Both the position numbers and the translations under genes were made by a program. Below the pieces are notes generated by a model. The model searched no databases. It saw only the letters and a program-made list of their open reading frames with translations, and was not told the DNA's origin. A stretch of DNA of 64,000 nucleotides from Eudromia elegans (Eukaryota > Chordata > Aves > Tinamiformes > Tinamidae). The stretch is taken from contig PTEX01000020.1 in assembly GCA_003342815.1 (NCBI GenBank), positions 4,883,711 through 4,947,710 of the forward strand, given 5' to 3'. How positions within the stretch are numbered: the first letter of the stretch is position 1; the number at the start of each line of letters is the position of its first letter. Positions 23,501 through 35,190 of the stretch are shown here, in pieces.

Positions 23501-24597
23501 GTGAAGCCATTTGTCCATCAGCAGTTGGTGGAGTTAGTAAATAATGGTGAAAGAAGATATATCTGTGTTTTCAGCTTCTAATTTTGCAGTCTCTGTAAAC
23601 TGACGCTGGTGCAGAGAAGAGCAGAACATGCATAAGTCCTGCTTCCTGCAATTCAGTGCTGGCAGAAACCCAAATGTTCTTCTAAATGCTGACACACATA
23701 CGTGGACCAGTAGCTTGGGACTAACCACAATACAGGTTATGCTTTGCCTATGTGTTGTATAGTGAAGAGGAGAAGGGAGAGAAATGACATTGTTTGGGGA
23801 AGAGGGAAAAACTGCTTATTTTGCAGAGGAATTGAAGTGAAATGGGGCTTGGCATGTAGCACAGATCACCCTTGGTCTACAGAAACTGTGCAGTTTCAGG
23901 TATATGGGAGCAAGGAAAAAATGCATAGAAAAGCTACAGATTGGCCTTTATCAAATGCAAATTATGTGCAGAGGTCCTATAGAATCTGGGTGATTGTGAG
24001 GCACAGAAAGCCTCAGACACGACTGTCAGAGATGATAACGCTCACAGGCACTTATGAGGGAGTGATTTGCCTATCAAAAGGAGAGCAGAATCCTTAACTT
24101 TCCTAAGTAGGAGGTTTCTGTGCATTCTAATTACTGATGATGTCTTTCCTCCTTCTTTAAACATTTTAATTTTTTGACTTCTCTATTATTTGCCTTAAAA
24201 AAGGCTTGCAAATGCAAGAAAGAAGGTGTTGAAAGACGGCTCAAAACGTGTGTGCCAGTTCCTGAGTGCCTTCTGTCTGCAAGGTAGAGGAGGCTGCAGT
24301 CTCTGTAGCTGAAGCTCGCATCCCTCCTCCACTGCAGCAGAAATGCATCAGCCCATCCCAGCACACAGTGCCTCACCACCCATTCCCTCCTGACGTGCCT
24401 AGCAGTCCCACGGTGCCTGTCTCGTGCGTGCTCCTGATGACACAGACTACCCTGACGAGTCATTGCTGCCTTCTGCTAGTCACCGGGAGCTGTACCAGGG
24501 CTGTTATCAGGAGGTCTGCCTTGGGCAGAGCCATGCAATTTGAGAGGTGTCTCAATGCACCAGGAAGTGGATGCTGACTATGCTTTTGTAATCAACT
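20581..24597. other. Intergenic sequence with palindrome and short tandem repeat
   Basis: No gene is recognised. Structure includes a perfect 28-bp palindrome at 21453-21480 and a T-rich tandem repeat with AGCATTTTTT-type units at about 21,997-22,045. The minus-strand 116-residue ORF (22577-22227) matches no family I know. Confidence 0.55.
21453..21480. repeat. Perfect 28-bp palindrome
   Basis: The arm TATTACACCTATAG is followed immediately by its exact reverse complement with no spacer. It could extrude a hairpin or be a symmetrical protein-binding site. Confidence 0.95.
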
Positions 24598-25185
24598 CAC
24601 AGAATCATCGATTTGCTGAGGCTTCAAAGGCCCTGTGGAGACTGTCTACCCAAACTCTCCCAGCTCAATTCAGGATACGTGATAGCCGATTACTTGGGGC
24701 ATTGTCTATTGGATTTTGAGTCTGTCCAAAGGTTGGATAATCCACAGCTGCTCCAGGCAACTTGTTCCAGTGTGTTTGGCCACCTTCGCAGTCATGAATT
24801 TTTTTTATTATATTTCAATTTGTGCCCATTGTCTCTTACCCTTTCACTGGATTCCACTGAGAAGAATCCATTCTTCTTTATTGTCTCTCATGAGATACTC
24901 ACACGCATCATTATGACCCCTTAATGGCCTCTTTGTGAGGCCAAACAGTCCCAGCGCTCTCAACCTCTCCTCAGATGAGAGATGCTCCAATCCCCTCATC
25001 ATCGTCGTGACTCTTCACTGGACTTGCTCCAGTGTATCCTGGGAAGCCCAGAACTGGACACAGTGCTCCAGGTTTGCCTCCCTTGGGGTCACCTTCCTCA
25101 TCCTCCTGGCAATGCTCTGCCCAATGCATCTCTGGATGCCATTGGCATTACCAGTCCCCAGCTTGTCCTCCACACAGGGGTGAAT
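24598..25185 (-). mobile_element. CR1 LINE 3' region
   Basis: Antisense CR1: on the plus strand it starts near the 3' terminus (CACAGAATCATCGATTTGCT) and runs through TCCTCAGATGAGAGATGCTC and GCCCAGAACTGGACACAGTG to the segment on dominant host-range text ending near CCCAGCTTGTCCTCCACACA. It is 5'-truncated, as most CR1 copies are. Confidence 0.8.
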
Positions 25186-28100
25186 TTCATCTCTCATAAC
25201 TGCACATATTCATCAAGCTTTCACTTTGTCTGATATGCTGAAGGTAGAGATTTATTCATCGACAGCAGCAATGCTCCTTTTGCAGACTGCTTAATTCACT
25301 GAAAATTCCTTAAAAGTTCCAATTACCCATGATGAAGAGTATTTTTCCTAGAAGGACTGTAAACAGCATGACATTCTTATTTTCACAGAACACCTTCACC
25401 TCCCAGGAAAGTTCATTATCTGACAGCTAAATTTACTTTACCTTTTCCCCTCTGAATGATGGAAATTGTAAGTTTGTATATTATCAGTCAGTATGAATCA
25501 CAAACATATTGACATACTAATTTACCAAAAGTGGCCTCATAAAATATGCAGCATATCAGTAAACTGCACTGATCACTACTAAAGGACTCTTCCCCTCATG
25601 CACAGATTTATTATTATTATTATGATGCTGGTAAAATTAATCTGTGAGGTAGTCTCTTTCACTGTTGCATTTCTCTTGTGTAGTCTTAATGATATAAGCA
25701 GATCTGTGCAATCCAGCCACTGAACTTATTAGTTAGTAAGAGACAACAGTGACATAAAGTGACAACTGATGAGAATCAAAAGGTAGCAGGAAACAAACAA
25801 ACAAAATATTATCTATTTGCAGTTATTTGCAGATTTTGTTCTGCCTGGGTATTGCAGTCTGTTTAAACCCACAGAGCTTCCTGCATTTTTCTGCTGCTTA
25901 AAGATGTGCTCAAATGGCCTTGTCCCTTTGGGAATGTCTTCGCTATAGTCAAGACGTATTGACATTGCTGTGCTAGCTGTAAACAAGCCAGTCCAGCTAT
26001 CCAGAAGAGCTGCATAATTTGGCACAGAGAACAGCTGAAGCTACTGGCACCTGAATCAGCAGGTTTAAATTTGGGTTGGCCTGGCTGCGGATAAGTGCTG
26101 CGAGTGCAGGAGGCGTGTATGTAACTAGTTTAAAATAACAGGCATTTGAACAGATCAAAGACAGTGACTCAGTGCTTGCTAGCGTAGAAAGAGCCACAGC
26201 TCTTCCTGTGGGATCAAGCATCCGCATTGCACTAACATTCAGGGAGATCTGGGAATCGGCACCCTAATGCAGTCTCGGGGCAGACAAACCCATCTATGTC
26301 ATCTGTTCCTCCTGGGGTTCTGCCTTCCTTTTTCCCTCCACTTTGTGTACTCATCCTTTAAAGCCTTCATGATCATCATTTGTCATTCATCATTCATATT
26401 CATAATTTTATTTTTTCACATTGTCATAGGCACTTTTGTCATAGGCACTCTCTAAAGTGCTTCCTAGCTGAAGGATAGTGCCATTTTGGATGTTTTTCTA
26501 TTTTTTTTTTTTTTTTTTTTTTTTTAATCAACAAGCAAAGTGTAATTGAAGTCGTTATTTGACCAAAAATTCTTTCGAATTAAAAATGGCCTTGATTACT
26601 TGTGAGCATTTTTAGTATAAAGATCCAAAGGTTAAAACATTTCTAGTCCTCACAGGCTAAAATCTTTCTGCAAAATCTTTTGACTAATAGATCAGTTTAT
26701 GAAAATGAATGCAATCTCTTCTGCTCTGGAAACTCTCATACTGGCTTTTTGCAGCTGGTGACATTATAAAAAATGTGCTCTCTTTATTTTTGATGTGCTA
26801 TGATCTTCTGTAAATCTGCCAGTGTCACTTCTGTGAAAATAAGCAAAGAAAAAACGTGGGCAGTTTCAACCTGAGATGAACTATTATAACATGCTATAAA
26901 CCCTGCAGTCACACAGAATGTAATGCAGAAGGTGCCTCGCCCTCCCCAGTTTAGACAGCAGTGTAATATATGTCCTCTTCAGATTTTGATTTAGTACACT
27001 GATACACCTTATTTCATGCGGATTGATCAAAATCAGTGTCTAGCAGAGAGGGATTCTTCATTTCAGTTTGTTGCTCCAGAATACCTCTCCTCCACTGCAT
27101 TGTTATGTCAGCTAATGTATGGAGGGGAAATATGGACTGTAACTTCTTTCTAAATACTGTTTCAAGTGATTAAAATTCTGTAATTCTCTTTGCTGGAAGA
27201 AAATCACTGTATTAGGGTGGTTATCTTTTTCTTTCTATTTTACGGGTTGTTTAACTGGGTTCCCAGTTTGCCCTACTGAATAATGCATATTGATTAATGG
27301 CTTTTGCCAAAACTGCGAGAGTGAGATTGGCATCTGGTGGAGATGGCAGATGCATGAGGCCCTCACAAGGCTTTTCTGTCTGGCAGTTCAGTCCCCAGGA
27401 AAGGAAGCGGCATGACTAATGAGTTTTGTGCCTCCTTTCCATGTACGCATCTGCTTCCCATTCATGTAATTCATTAGGCACTTATGTGAGTCGTGGTTAG
27501 CACGCTGAATGGGAGTGGTTGGTGGCAGATATTACAATAACCCTAAAGTAAATAAAATGAAAATCAGAAAAGTGAGAGATGATGTCCAAGAAGGTACGCC
27601 TTTATGATGATGTCTTTATGCCTGCGCTAAACATTTGCAAAGAATTTAAAAAAGCAAAGGACAGTAACAATCTGAGGAGGAGAAGGAGAAAAACAAGGAG
27701 AAATCATTACAACAGTACCACGCATGATGTTTTCCTATTTGTTAGACAAGAGTTAATCTTTTATGTGTATCTTTATGATATCTTTTTTGGCTTCTACAAA
27801 TTTTACAGGCTAGAGACGGCTTCTCTCATTTTCTTGTCTGCTTTGCGTAACATTCCTGAAATATTAGAGTTCCTCAAAGTCTTGGATATTTTCATTCAGA
27901 CAATATTCCGGAAAAGTGCACAGGTAATCGCAGGCAGCTTTCAGAAATCAAAGGTACAGATAAAATTCCCAAAGTAGGTGCAGCAAGTCCAACGTATCTC
28001 ACCTTCAAACTGGAGCCTAGGAGCTGTCTTAGCCTATTTAGGCACCTTGCAGCAAACATGTGGAGAGTTAAGATGCAACCTAATGGGAGTCTAACTGGTA

Positions 28101-30144
28101 TCTCTAGCTCAGAGATACAACCTGTTATGGATATTTGATTCAGATTAACGTGAATCAATCTTTCCACTGATTATAAAAAGAGCCTGAAGTGGTTAGCTCA
28201 GATGTAGATGTATAAATTGCAAGTATCTGCACTTAATCAAATGAATCTTACCTAGAGTAACTGAAGTCTGCCCAAAGTCAGTTGATGGAAAAAGTTTGGT
28301 ACAATGAGTCGTGTTGAAAGTGAGTATTCTTCAGCATTATCTATTAAATCAGTCTGCTGGTGGTTAATATTAGATACAGACAGCCCAACTTAAAATTTCT
28401 ATTTTGTTTGTAACATGTCTTGAGCAAATTATTTGTCTTCATCGAGCCTAGTACAAAATTTACATAGGAGTGATCACACTGTTATTGAAGTTTGTAATTA
28501 GTGACTCTCATTTTTACGATGACCTTGTAAGATGACCTCTGCCAGATCTGCTTAGTTATCGCTTTTACATCTTCTATTTCCTTTCTGCTAGGGAAAAAAT
28601 ACCAGTTTTTCCTTTATGGGTACTTTTAAAGATGTTCCATATTGCATTACCAGTCTCTTGACAAAACAAAATAGCATTAATGTCTTTTGCTCTTTGCTTG
28701 GAGCAATGAATAAGTCATTAGAACACTGGTCATTAGAGCGGAGTTAAAAAGTGTAGCTCCACTACATTTAACTCTGCAGGAACCAGTAGCGATGTCATGA
28801 AAAGTGTCATTCTACAAGAACATCTCTTGTAGAAGAGAGAATCTTTACTGCAGTTCTGCATTCCTGCATGGGGAAAACAGAGTTGTTTGTTTGGTGACTT
28901 CTTGCTTCCAATTTGATCCTTCTACCAAACAGCACATCTTTGCGCTTGTGCAATGAATCGGTGTGGCAATGTGATCCTCCTTTTCTTGTTTCTTCCCATA
29001 GGCTGTGTAATGTCTGTGTAATGTTTTGGTCAGATATGACTTATCATGCACCTTCACAAGAGAAACCAAACAAATGACATAACAGTGCAATGTGGTGGCA
29101 GTTCCAGCTGATGTCAGCCCCTGAAGCTTGAGCAACCCTATCTCCAAGTGCTAAGTCTAGTCTGAGATTTATATGGCTGATCAAAACCCATCTAGAAAAC
29201 CTGTGATTGTGGCCTGTGTTGGTCCTGTTACTGATGTTTGGGTTGATGATTTTTTTCTTTGTTTTGAGAGGTGGAAATAAGGAAAAGGCAGTTAAGAGTA
29301 ATTTCCTCTGGTTCTTGACACTAAAATATAAGGAATTTTTGAACTCTTATCTCCATTAATGTGGAAAAAAATGATCTTTCTTTCCTCCAGCTAATAATAT
29401 TCTTGATTAAGGACAATACTTTGTGTATTGTGTTTTAAACCTCTTTCTTATTCAATGCTATGAAAGTTCTTCTTTGGAAACTGCTTTCCTTTGCCTTTCT
29501 GGAACTCTGTGGGTCAAATTTTGTTTTATTTGCCGGTTCTTACTTGCCTCCTACTTTCTCTGGATTCTGATATTCTCTGATATTCCTCTATTTTCTTTAT
29601 TTAACCGCTAGTATCACCTTTCTTCTTGTTGGACCAGTCATTTTATTTGTCCTTGGGTATGCCCATACTTTCTCCACCATGGAGCCTAGTCTTTTTTTTT
29701 TTTTTAATGTATTTTTAAATAAGAGACACAAATGAGATTACAGTTCTTCACGTGAAATATCAGGGAAGTTATTGCAGTCTTCTGAAATGAACAACATACA
29801 GTCATTGTCATCTGTATTCTGTGCATGACAAATTTTATTAAAACTTTCCCAGTCATCATTTCCAGGACCTTCTTACTGTTGCCTCTGTTATCAGAACCAT
29901 CTCTAATTAAACACAGCAGTGCCTGTCTGTAGATATGTCCTAACCTGCTCCTAAATAATATGACATGAAAGTAAGGCTGTTGTGCTGTGGGAAGAATTGC
30001 TTTAAACTAGATTAAGGAACATTTGCTCATGTAGAGAATATTGGCCTTTGTGGAATCCACTGCCTGACATTCAGAAAAAAAGGAACAAAAGAAACAAACA
30101 CACTCCACAAACACACAGACAAAAAACAAACAAACATTTTCACA
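25186..30144. other. AT-rich intergenic sequence
   Basis: No gene is supported. It contains (ATT)n near 25,609-25,623, a 25-base T run at 26501-26525 and a T run near 29,691-29,705. The segment at 27,280-27,540 is a candidate conserved noncoding element. The 132-residue plus ORF at 27,579-27,977 is low-complexity (Lys/Arg-rich then hydrophobic) and has no recognisable domain. Confidence 0.5.
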
Positions 30145-31105
30145 CATTTGCCCCTATGGCCCTTCACTGGACTCACTTCAGTATGTTCATGTAGATGGGA
30201 GTTCAAAACTGGGACCCATCCTCCAGATATGTTCTCTCCATTAGTGAGTAGAGTGGAAGGATCATCCCCTTTGAGTGGCTGCTGACACTTTCTAATGCAG
30301 CCCAGGATGCTGCTGGCCTCCCTTCCCACAGGAGCATAGTGATTTCTCATGCTCAATTTTGTCAGCTGGGACCCTCAGGTTCTTTTCTAAAAGGCTGTTT
30401 CCGGTCAGCCAACCTCCAGCATTTACTGGTGCAAGGAGTAGCACCACTCAGGTGCATGATGTAGCAGTTCCCTTTGCTGAACCTCCAGGACATCTAGCTG
30501 ACCATTTCTCCAGGCTATTTAGGTTCCTCTGAATGGTGGCATGCCCATGTGGGCTGTCAACCACTATTCCCAGTTTTGTATCATGTGAAGACTTATTGAG
30601 GGTACGCTCTATCCCATCAACCAGATCTTTAATGAGGATGTAGAACAGTATCGGCCTCAGTATTGATTACTGGAATACACCAACAGAAAATGGCCTCCAG
30701 CTGAACTTAATGGACATCATAACCCTGTGAACCTGCCACTTCGATTGGGTTTCAGTCCAACTCACTGTCCACTTATCTAGTCCCTGCTCACTGTCAAACT
30801 ACTGAACTATGTTACTATGTTGAAAGTGTTGCTCAAGTCAAGATAAGAAATATCCAGTGCTTTTCCCTCATCCACAAACCTAGTCATCTTGTCGTAGGAG
30901 GCTATTAATTTGGTAAGGTATGATTTCCCTCTTTATAAATCCATGGTGGCTAATCCCAGTCACCTTCTTGTCTTTAATATGTTTGGAAATGGTATCCGTG
31001 ATTAGTAACTCTATCCCTTTCCCAGAGGTTAAATTGAGACTGACTGGCCTATAGCTCTCCAGATCCGCCTGTCTTACTGATAAGAAGAAAATCTTGAACA
31101 TGTTT
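30145..31105 (-). mobile_element. CR1 LINE fragment with reverse-transcriptase remnant
   Basis: Antisense CR1 of an older subfamily. Landmarks on plus include TTCTAATGCAGCCCAGGATG and TTAGGTTCCTCTGAATGGTG. The minus-strand frame at 31101-30880 reads LESYRPVSLNLTSGKGIELL and later ISKHIKDKKVTGISHHGFIK, the start of the CR1 reverse transcriptase domain. Multiple stops are present. Confidence 0.85.
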
Positions 31106-31439
31106 TCAAAAGCAGAATAATACTATGTCAGATAGAGCCTTACTTTATCATCTGTTTCCTGACATAAAGCTACATTTATACACATATGACACGAAATGTC
31201 ACTCTTCTGTCTACGTATCTCTGAGCAGATTAAACTCAATTTTAGTCCACTTTTCTTACTCTGTGGTTACCTGAATCAATCTAATCTTTTATCTGTGGTT
31301 CTAGCTGTTAGAAATGAGAAAAAAAAATCACTGATCCTTATCTGTATGGCCATCTTCTTCCATTTTTGATCTTTGGACATTTCCTTCTGTCTGCTTTCTG
31401 GACAAAATGTGCATCCTGCTAGTAGACACTCCAGTAGCT

Positions 31440-32640
31440 GGCTTCTGGATCCTACATCTGATTAGGTGGCCCCGGACATCTGAGTGTCCAAGCCCTGCCA
31501 TCCAGCATCAGCTCTTGGTTCAGCCACCCTCACTCACACGCACAGGGATGCGCTCTTAGAGGCACACGCAAGCTACAGATCCCCCTCAGTAACTGATCTT
31601 AGACATTCTGCCCATCCATTAGCTGGCCCTGGATCCTTGCTCTCACCAGCTGTCTTCCATACCAAGACACCACACACAAAGACAAATAGGCTTCTCAGTC
31701 AACTCCCAGGCCCTGTGGTCTCTCCAGCAGTTGTCTGTACCGACTGGTCCTCGTAGTAGCTAGCTCAGGTGCCTCAAAATCAGAAATACATGTGTACCCA
31801 TGGCTCCCAAGCCATTCAACCTACCCACCAACTATTCTGCCATGATTCTTGCTAGCAGTCACCCATTGACATGCGTGCCATGCTGCTGGCACCTCAGACA
31901 CTTAGGCCCTGTTACCTGGGGTCTGGCTACCGTTGCTGGCACTTAGACTTCCCTGCACACACACGCACACAGGACAATATCTGGAAATGGAATTGAATGA
32001 GAAGCCAGGACAGACTGTGCTGAGCAGAGAAGCAATCGGAGATGCGTGCTGACCAGCTGCCTGCTTGCACACTGCCTTTTATCCCATTATGCTTCTACTT
32101 TCCCATGCAGGTTGCCACCTAAATCACTTTGATTCTTCCCTATTATCACCTTTCAAGGCCCCCTTAAACATCCCACGGTAAATGCTCTTCACCTGCCTCC
32201 CATAATGTGCCCCTACTCCTGCCGTACCCCTCAGGAAGTCGCCCTCTCCAGTCTGCAAGATGACCCCAAGAGCCTCTCCCACTGGTTTACCAGGGACCCT
32301 CCATACCTGGGCTGCAGGACCAGTTGCTCTGCTATAAGAGCCCTGAGACGGGCCAGAGAAGGGGCACACTTCTCTGCCTGGGTTATTCCCCAGCCTGCTA
32401 TTCCTGTGTGCTCCTTTGTTTGTGTGGAGGTGAACTTTTAGTCACACAGCCTAACGCCCACTGTGAACACTGCTCTATGGAGGGCTTTCCTAAAAACAAA
32501 GCAAGGGGATTATAGTGCTCACCAGCATACCTGCAGGTTGCCAGCAAACAGCCAGGAACAGAACTGAATGATGCTGCTTTGCGTGGAGTAGGTCTGCACT
32601 GGCTCTGTTTCCTCGCTGGAAAATGTCATGTCTTCTTTAG
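31440..32640 (-). mobile_element. Probable LTR-derived block (avian endogenous retrovirus kin), broken
   Basis: This is a GC-moderate block unlike its AT-rich flanks. On the minus strand it has a TATA-like GATAAAAGGCAGTGTG at about 32,070-32,085, followed by GC-rich leader-like sequence, as in an LTR promoter. No coding genes of a virus are seen. It looks like an isolated old LTR or similar fragment. Ends and family are uncertain. Confidence 0.4.
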
Positions 32641-34409
32641 TTTAGAAAGGTCTCTCCCAGGGAGCTAGAAACGGGGCTCAAAAGTCATTCCTTGCTCGAC
32701 TCGTTACAGCTTGCTTTTCTCAATATGTTACTCCATATCTCACCATCTACACTGCAAAAGCTCCATTCTCCCTTTAATCAATGGAGAACTGGTATGGGAA
32801 CCATACTGCCCACTCAGACCTACTTGGATGCTTTCTAAAGGCGACCATGTAAGAATATTTATGGAGTACTTAAAAAGAAGCATGTGCTGATGCCTGTTCT
32901 TTAGGTATTCTTTGGCTAAACAAAAATTTCATCTTATTAAATTAATAAAAAGCCTATAAAAAAAAGAAACCAATAAAGCAGGCTCAAAGAAAGCTCAGAA
33001 GAATTACAAATTTGTATTTAATGTGGGCAAAGAGAGAAGCAATGTTCCAATGAAACAAGATTCCTTTAACCAGTCAATAGAAATGTATTGCAATTTTTAG
33101 GAATTATTTAAATGCAGACTAATAAATAATTCAGTATTTACTGTGGAACATAATGGAAAATATTTTTTTGTATATAATAACCTGTCATCCTAAGGAGTAT
33201 ATTCCTACTAAGTGAAGAAAAACTCTTACCGAATAACAGAATACCTTTGATAATCTAATGAAAGATAATTTCCACTTATTGGTGTATATATATTGCAAAT
33301 ACATGAATTTGCTATCTAAGCAAACATCTGTCTTTTTGATTCATGAAGATATTTTAGATATTTATTTTTATTATCACAATAAACTAGCTTCCTGGAGCAC
33401 CTACTGTGATTGCTTTTATTGATCTACAATAAAATCTATATAGAAAATGAGTAGTTAGTCTCATTTAGAGAATAATGGAAAGATAAAATTAAGAGAGGAA
33501 TATAAAGTATTTACAGAGCATTGAATAATCCTTATCACATAGTCACAACTGCCATGTCAGGGTCTGTTCCTATAGGAAATGTGATAGTTTTCTTGTACAG
33601 GACATTTCTGAAAGTGGATACTCTGCAAAAAGAGTATAACCCCAGTGCTAGAACAAAAGGTGGATATAGAGAATATCAGTGGTTGTTCTTCAAAGGCTAT
33701 TGCTGAAGAAAAAAACCAAAATCAATTTCCTGTCAGGTACAGTCAGCCGGGTGACACATTGGAAATTTGTGTGATATTTGTCTTTTTGTACACTTTGTTT
33801 TTGCTGCCAGGCATTAATGACATTTAAGGTCCATAAACCTGGCCTGTTAGGTATAAAAATAATAAAACACCGTAGGTAAGTTCTGTGGCATTTTTTTTTA
33901 AAGTTTGTGTATTAGCGAATGTGAGGACAAGACATGCTCTTGTGTAACAAATTGTTGAGTTTCAGCAACAAGTCTGCGTGCTCTCAGTATATTTTAGTCA
34001 GATTCACAAGATTTTCTAGACCAGACTTACCCAAGACCAGTCACACACCTGCAGAAAAAATTGCTCCCTGTCTTGGCCATTTGGCATACAACACAAATAT
34101 GTTAAAAGTCTCTAAAAGCAAGTATAACACATAAAATCAATATGATAGTCTAAAAATATTGCCTTTTTCTGAAGAACTTATTATGCACTTATAGCAAGTA
34201 AATTAGAAACAAGCAAACGATAGAAATAAAGGCAAAACCTCCTGAGCTGATCTTAGTGGAAAAGTATGGTTGGGAGAGCAACCAGAGTTGAAACCAGATA
34301 AGTAGTTTTCTTAGCACTTTTGTTCTGACAGCCTCTTAGATGATTCCTCGCAGCATGAAAAAAAATACTCATAACCTCCTTACTACAGGAGAAGCAGCCT
34401 ATCTTAGAA
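32641..34409. other. AT-rich intergenic sequence
   Basis: No gene or clear repeat is seen. The DNA is very AT-rich, particularly at 32,900-33,500. Confidence 0.5.
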
Positions 34410-35190
34410 TCTGTCTAAGAGGATGGGTCCTCCTCCACCGGTGGACTCACAGTTGAGGAATAGGTTCAATGCCCAAGCAGCAGAGGGGAGGCAGAAAGCC
34501 ATGTGTGGGGAAGCGTCAGAGCTGACCAAGCCTGACCCATGTCTTAGCAGGAGAAGGAAAGTAATAGGAGCAGTAGGCTCCCATTTGTTGAGGATGGAAG
34601 CCTCCACCTGCCCTGTTGGGTTGCTGTCTAGAGAGATTTGTTGCTTGCCAGGGGCTCAGATCCAAGACGTTGCAATGAAATAGCCAAGGCCCCACAGACT
34701 AGTACCCCTGTCTGCTTATCTGCATGGACCCCAAAGATAATGCCAGGGAAGAGGTGGAGTATATCGAGTATATCAAATGTGACTACCAGGACCTCACCAA
34801 GGGCAAGTGGCCCAAGTAAAGGGGAGAGACTTGGTTGGAGAGGAGAGGGCAGATCCTGCAGCTCAACATCTGGTGGTGCTCTGGCCTTGTTGCCAGGCAT
34901 AAAAATCATAGCCATAAAAATCGCTTTGGGAATTGCTAGGGAGAGCTGAGATCCTTTTGTCAAGATAGGGCAAGGCGTTTTTTCCAAAAGGCAGGTCACT
35001 GTGGTGAGGAGAATATTGAACTAGAAATGATGGGAGAGGGAAATTACAACCCAGAGTTGTGAGGTAGCGTGTGACAGGGACTAAAAGCCGAGGATGCAGG
35101 GTAATGGGAACAAGAAAGCCTCTATTAGAAATAATGCAGCAGGCAAAGGTACACCCACTTCAAGTGAATGGACACAAGTGCACTCAGCTG
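34410..35190 (+). mobile_element. CR1 LINE 5' part (upstream ORF region)
   Basis: The plus strand resembles the 5' portion of full-length CR1: GAGGAATAGGTTCAATGCCC, GTTGCTTGCCAGGGGCTCAG, AAGTGGCCCAAGTAAAGGGG and a decayed GGTGAGGAGAATATTGAACT. Most CR1 copies are 5'-truncated, so a 5' fragment without its 3' end is unusual. The 3' part was lost or is not adjacent. Beyond about 35,190 the similarity fades. Confidence 0.65.

Noticed and set aside
27579-27977. 132-residue ORF
   Set aside because: Lys/Arg-rich then hydrophobic, with no recognisable domain, no promoter signal and no clear splice context. Probably a chance frame.
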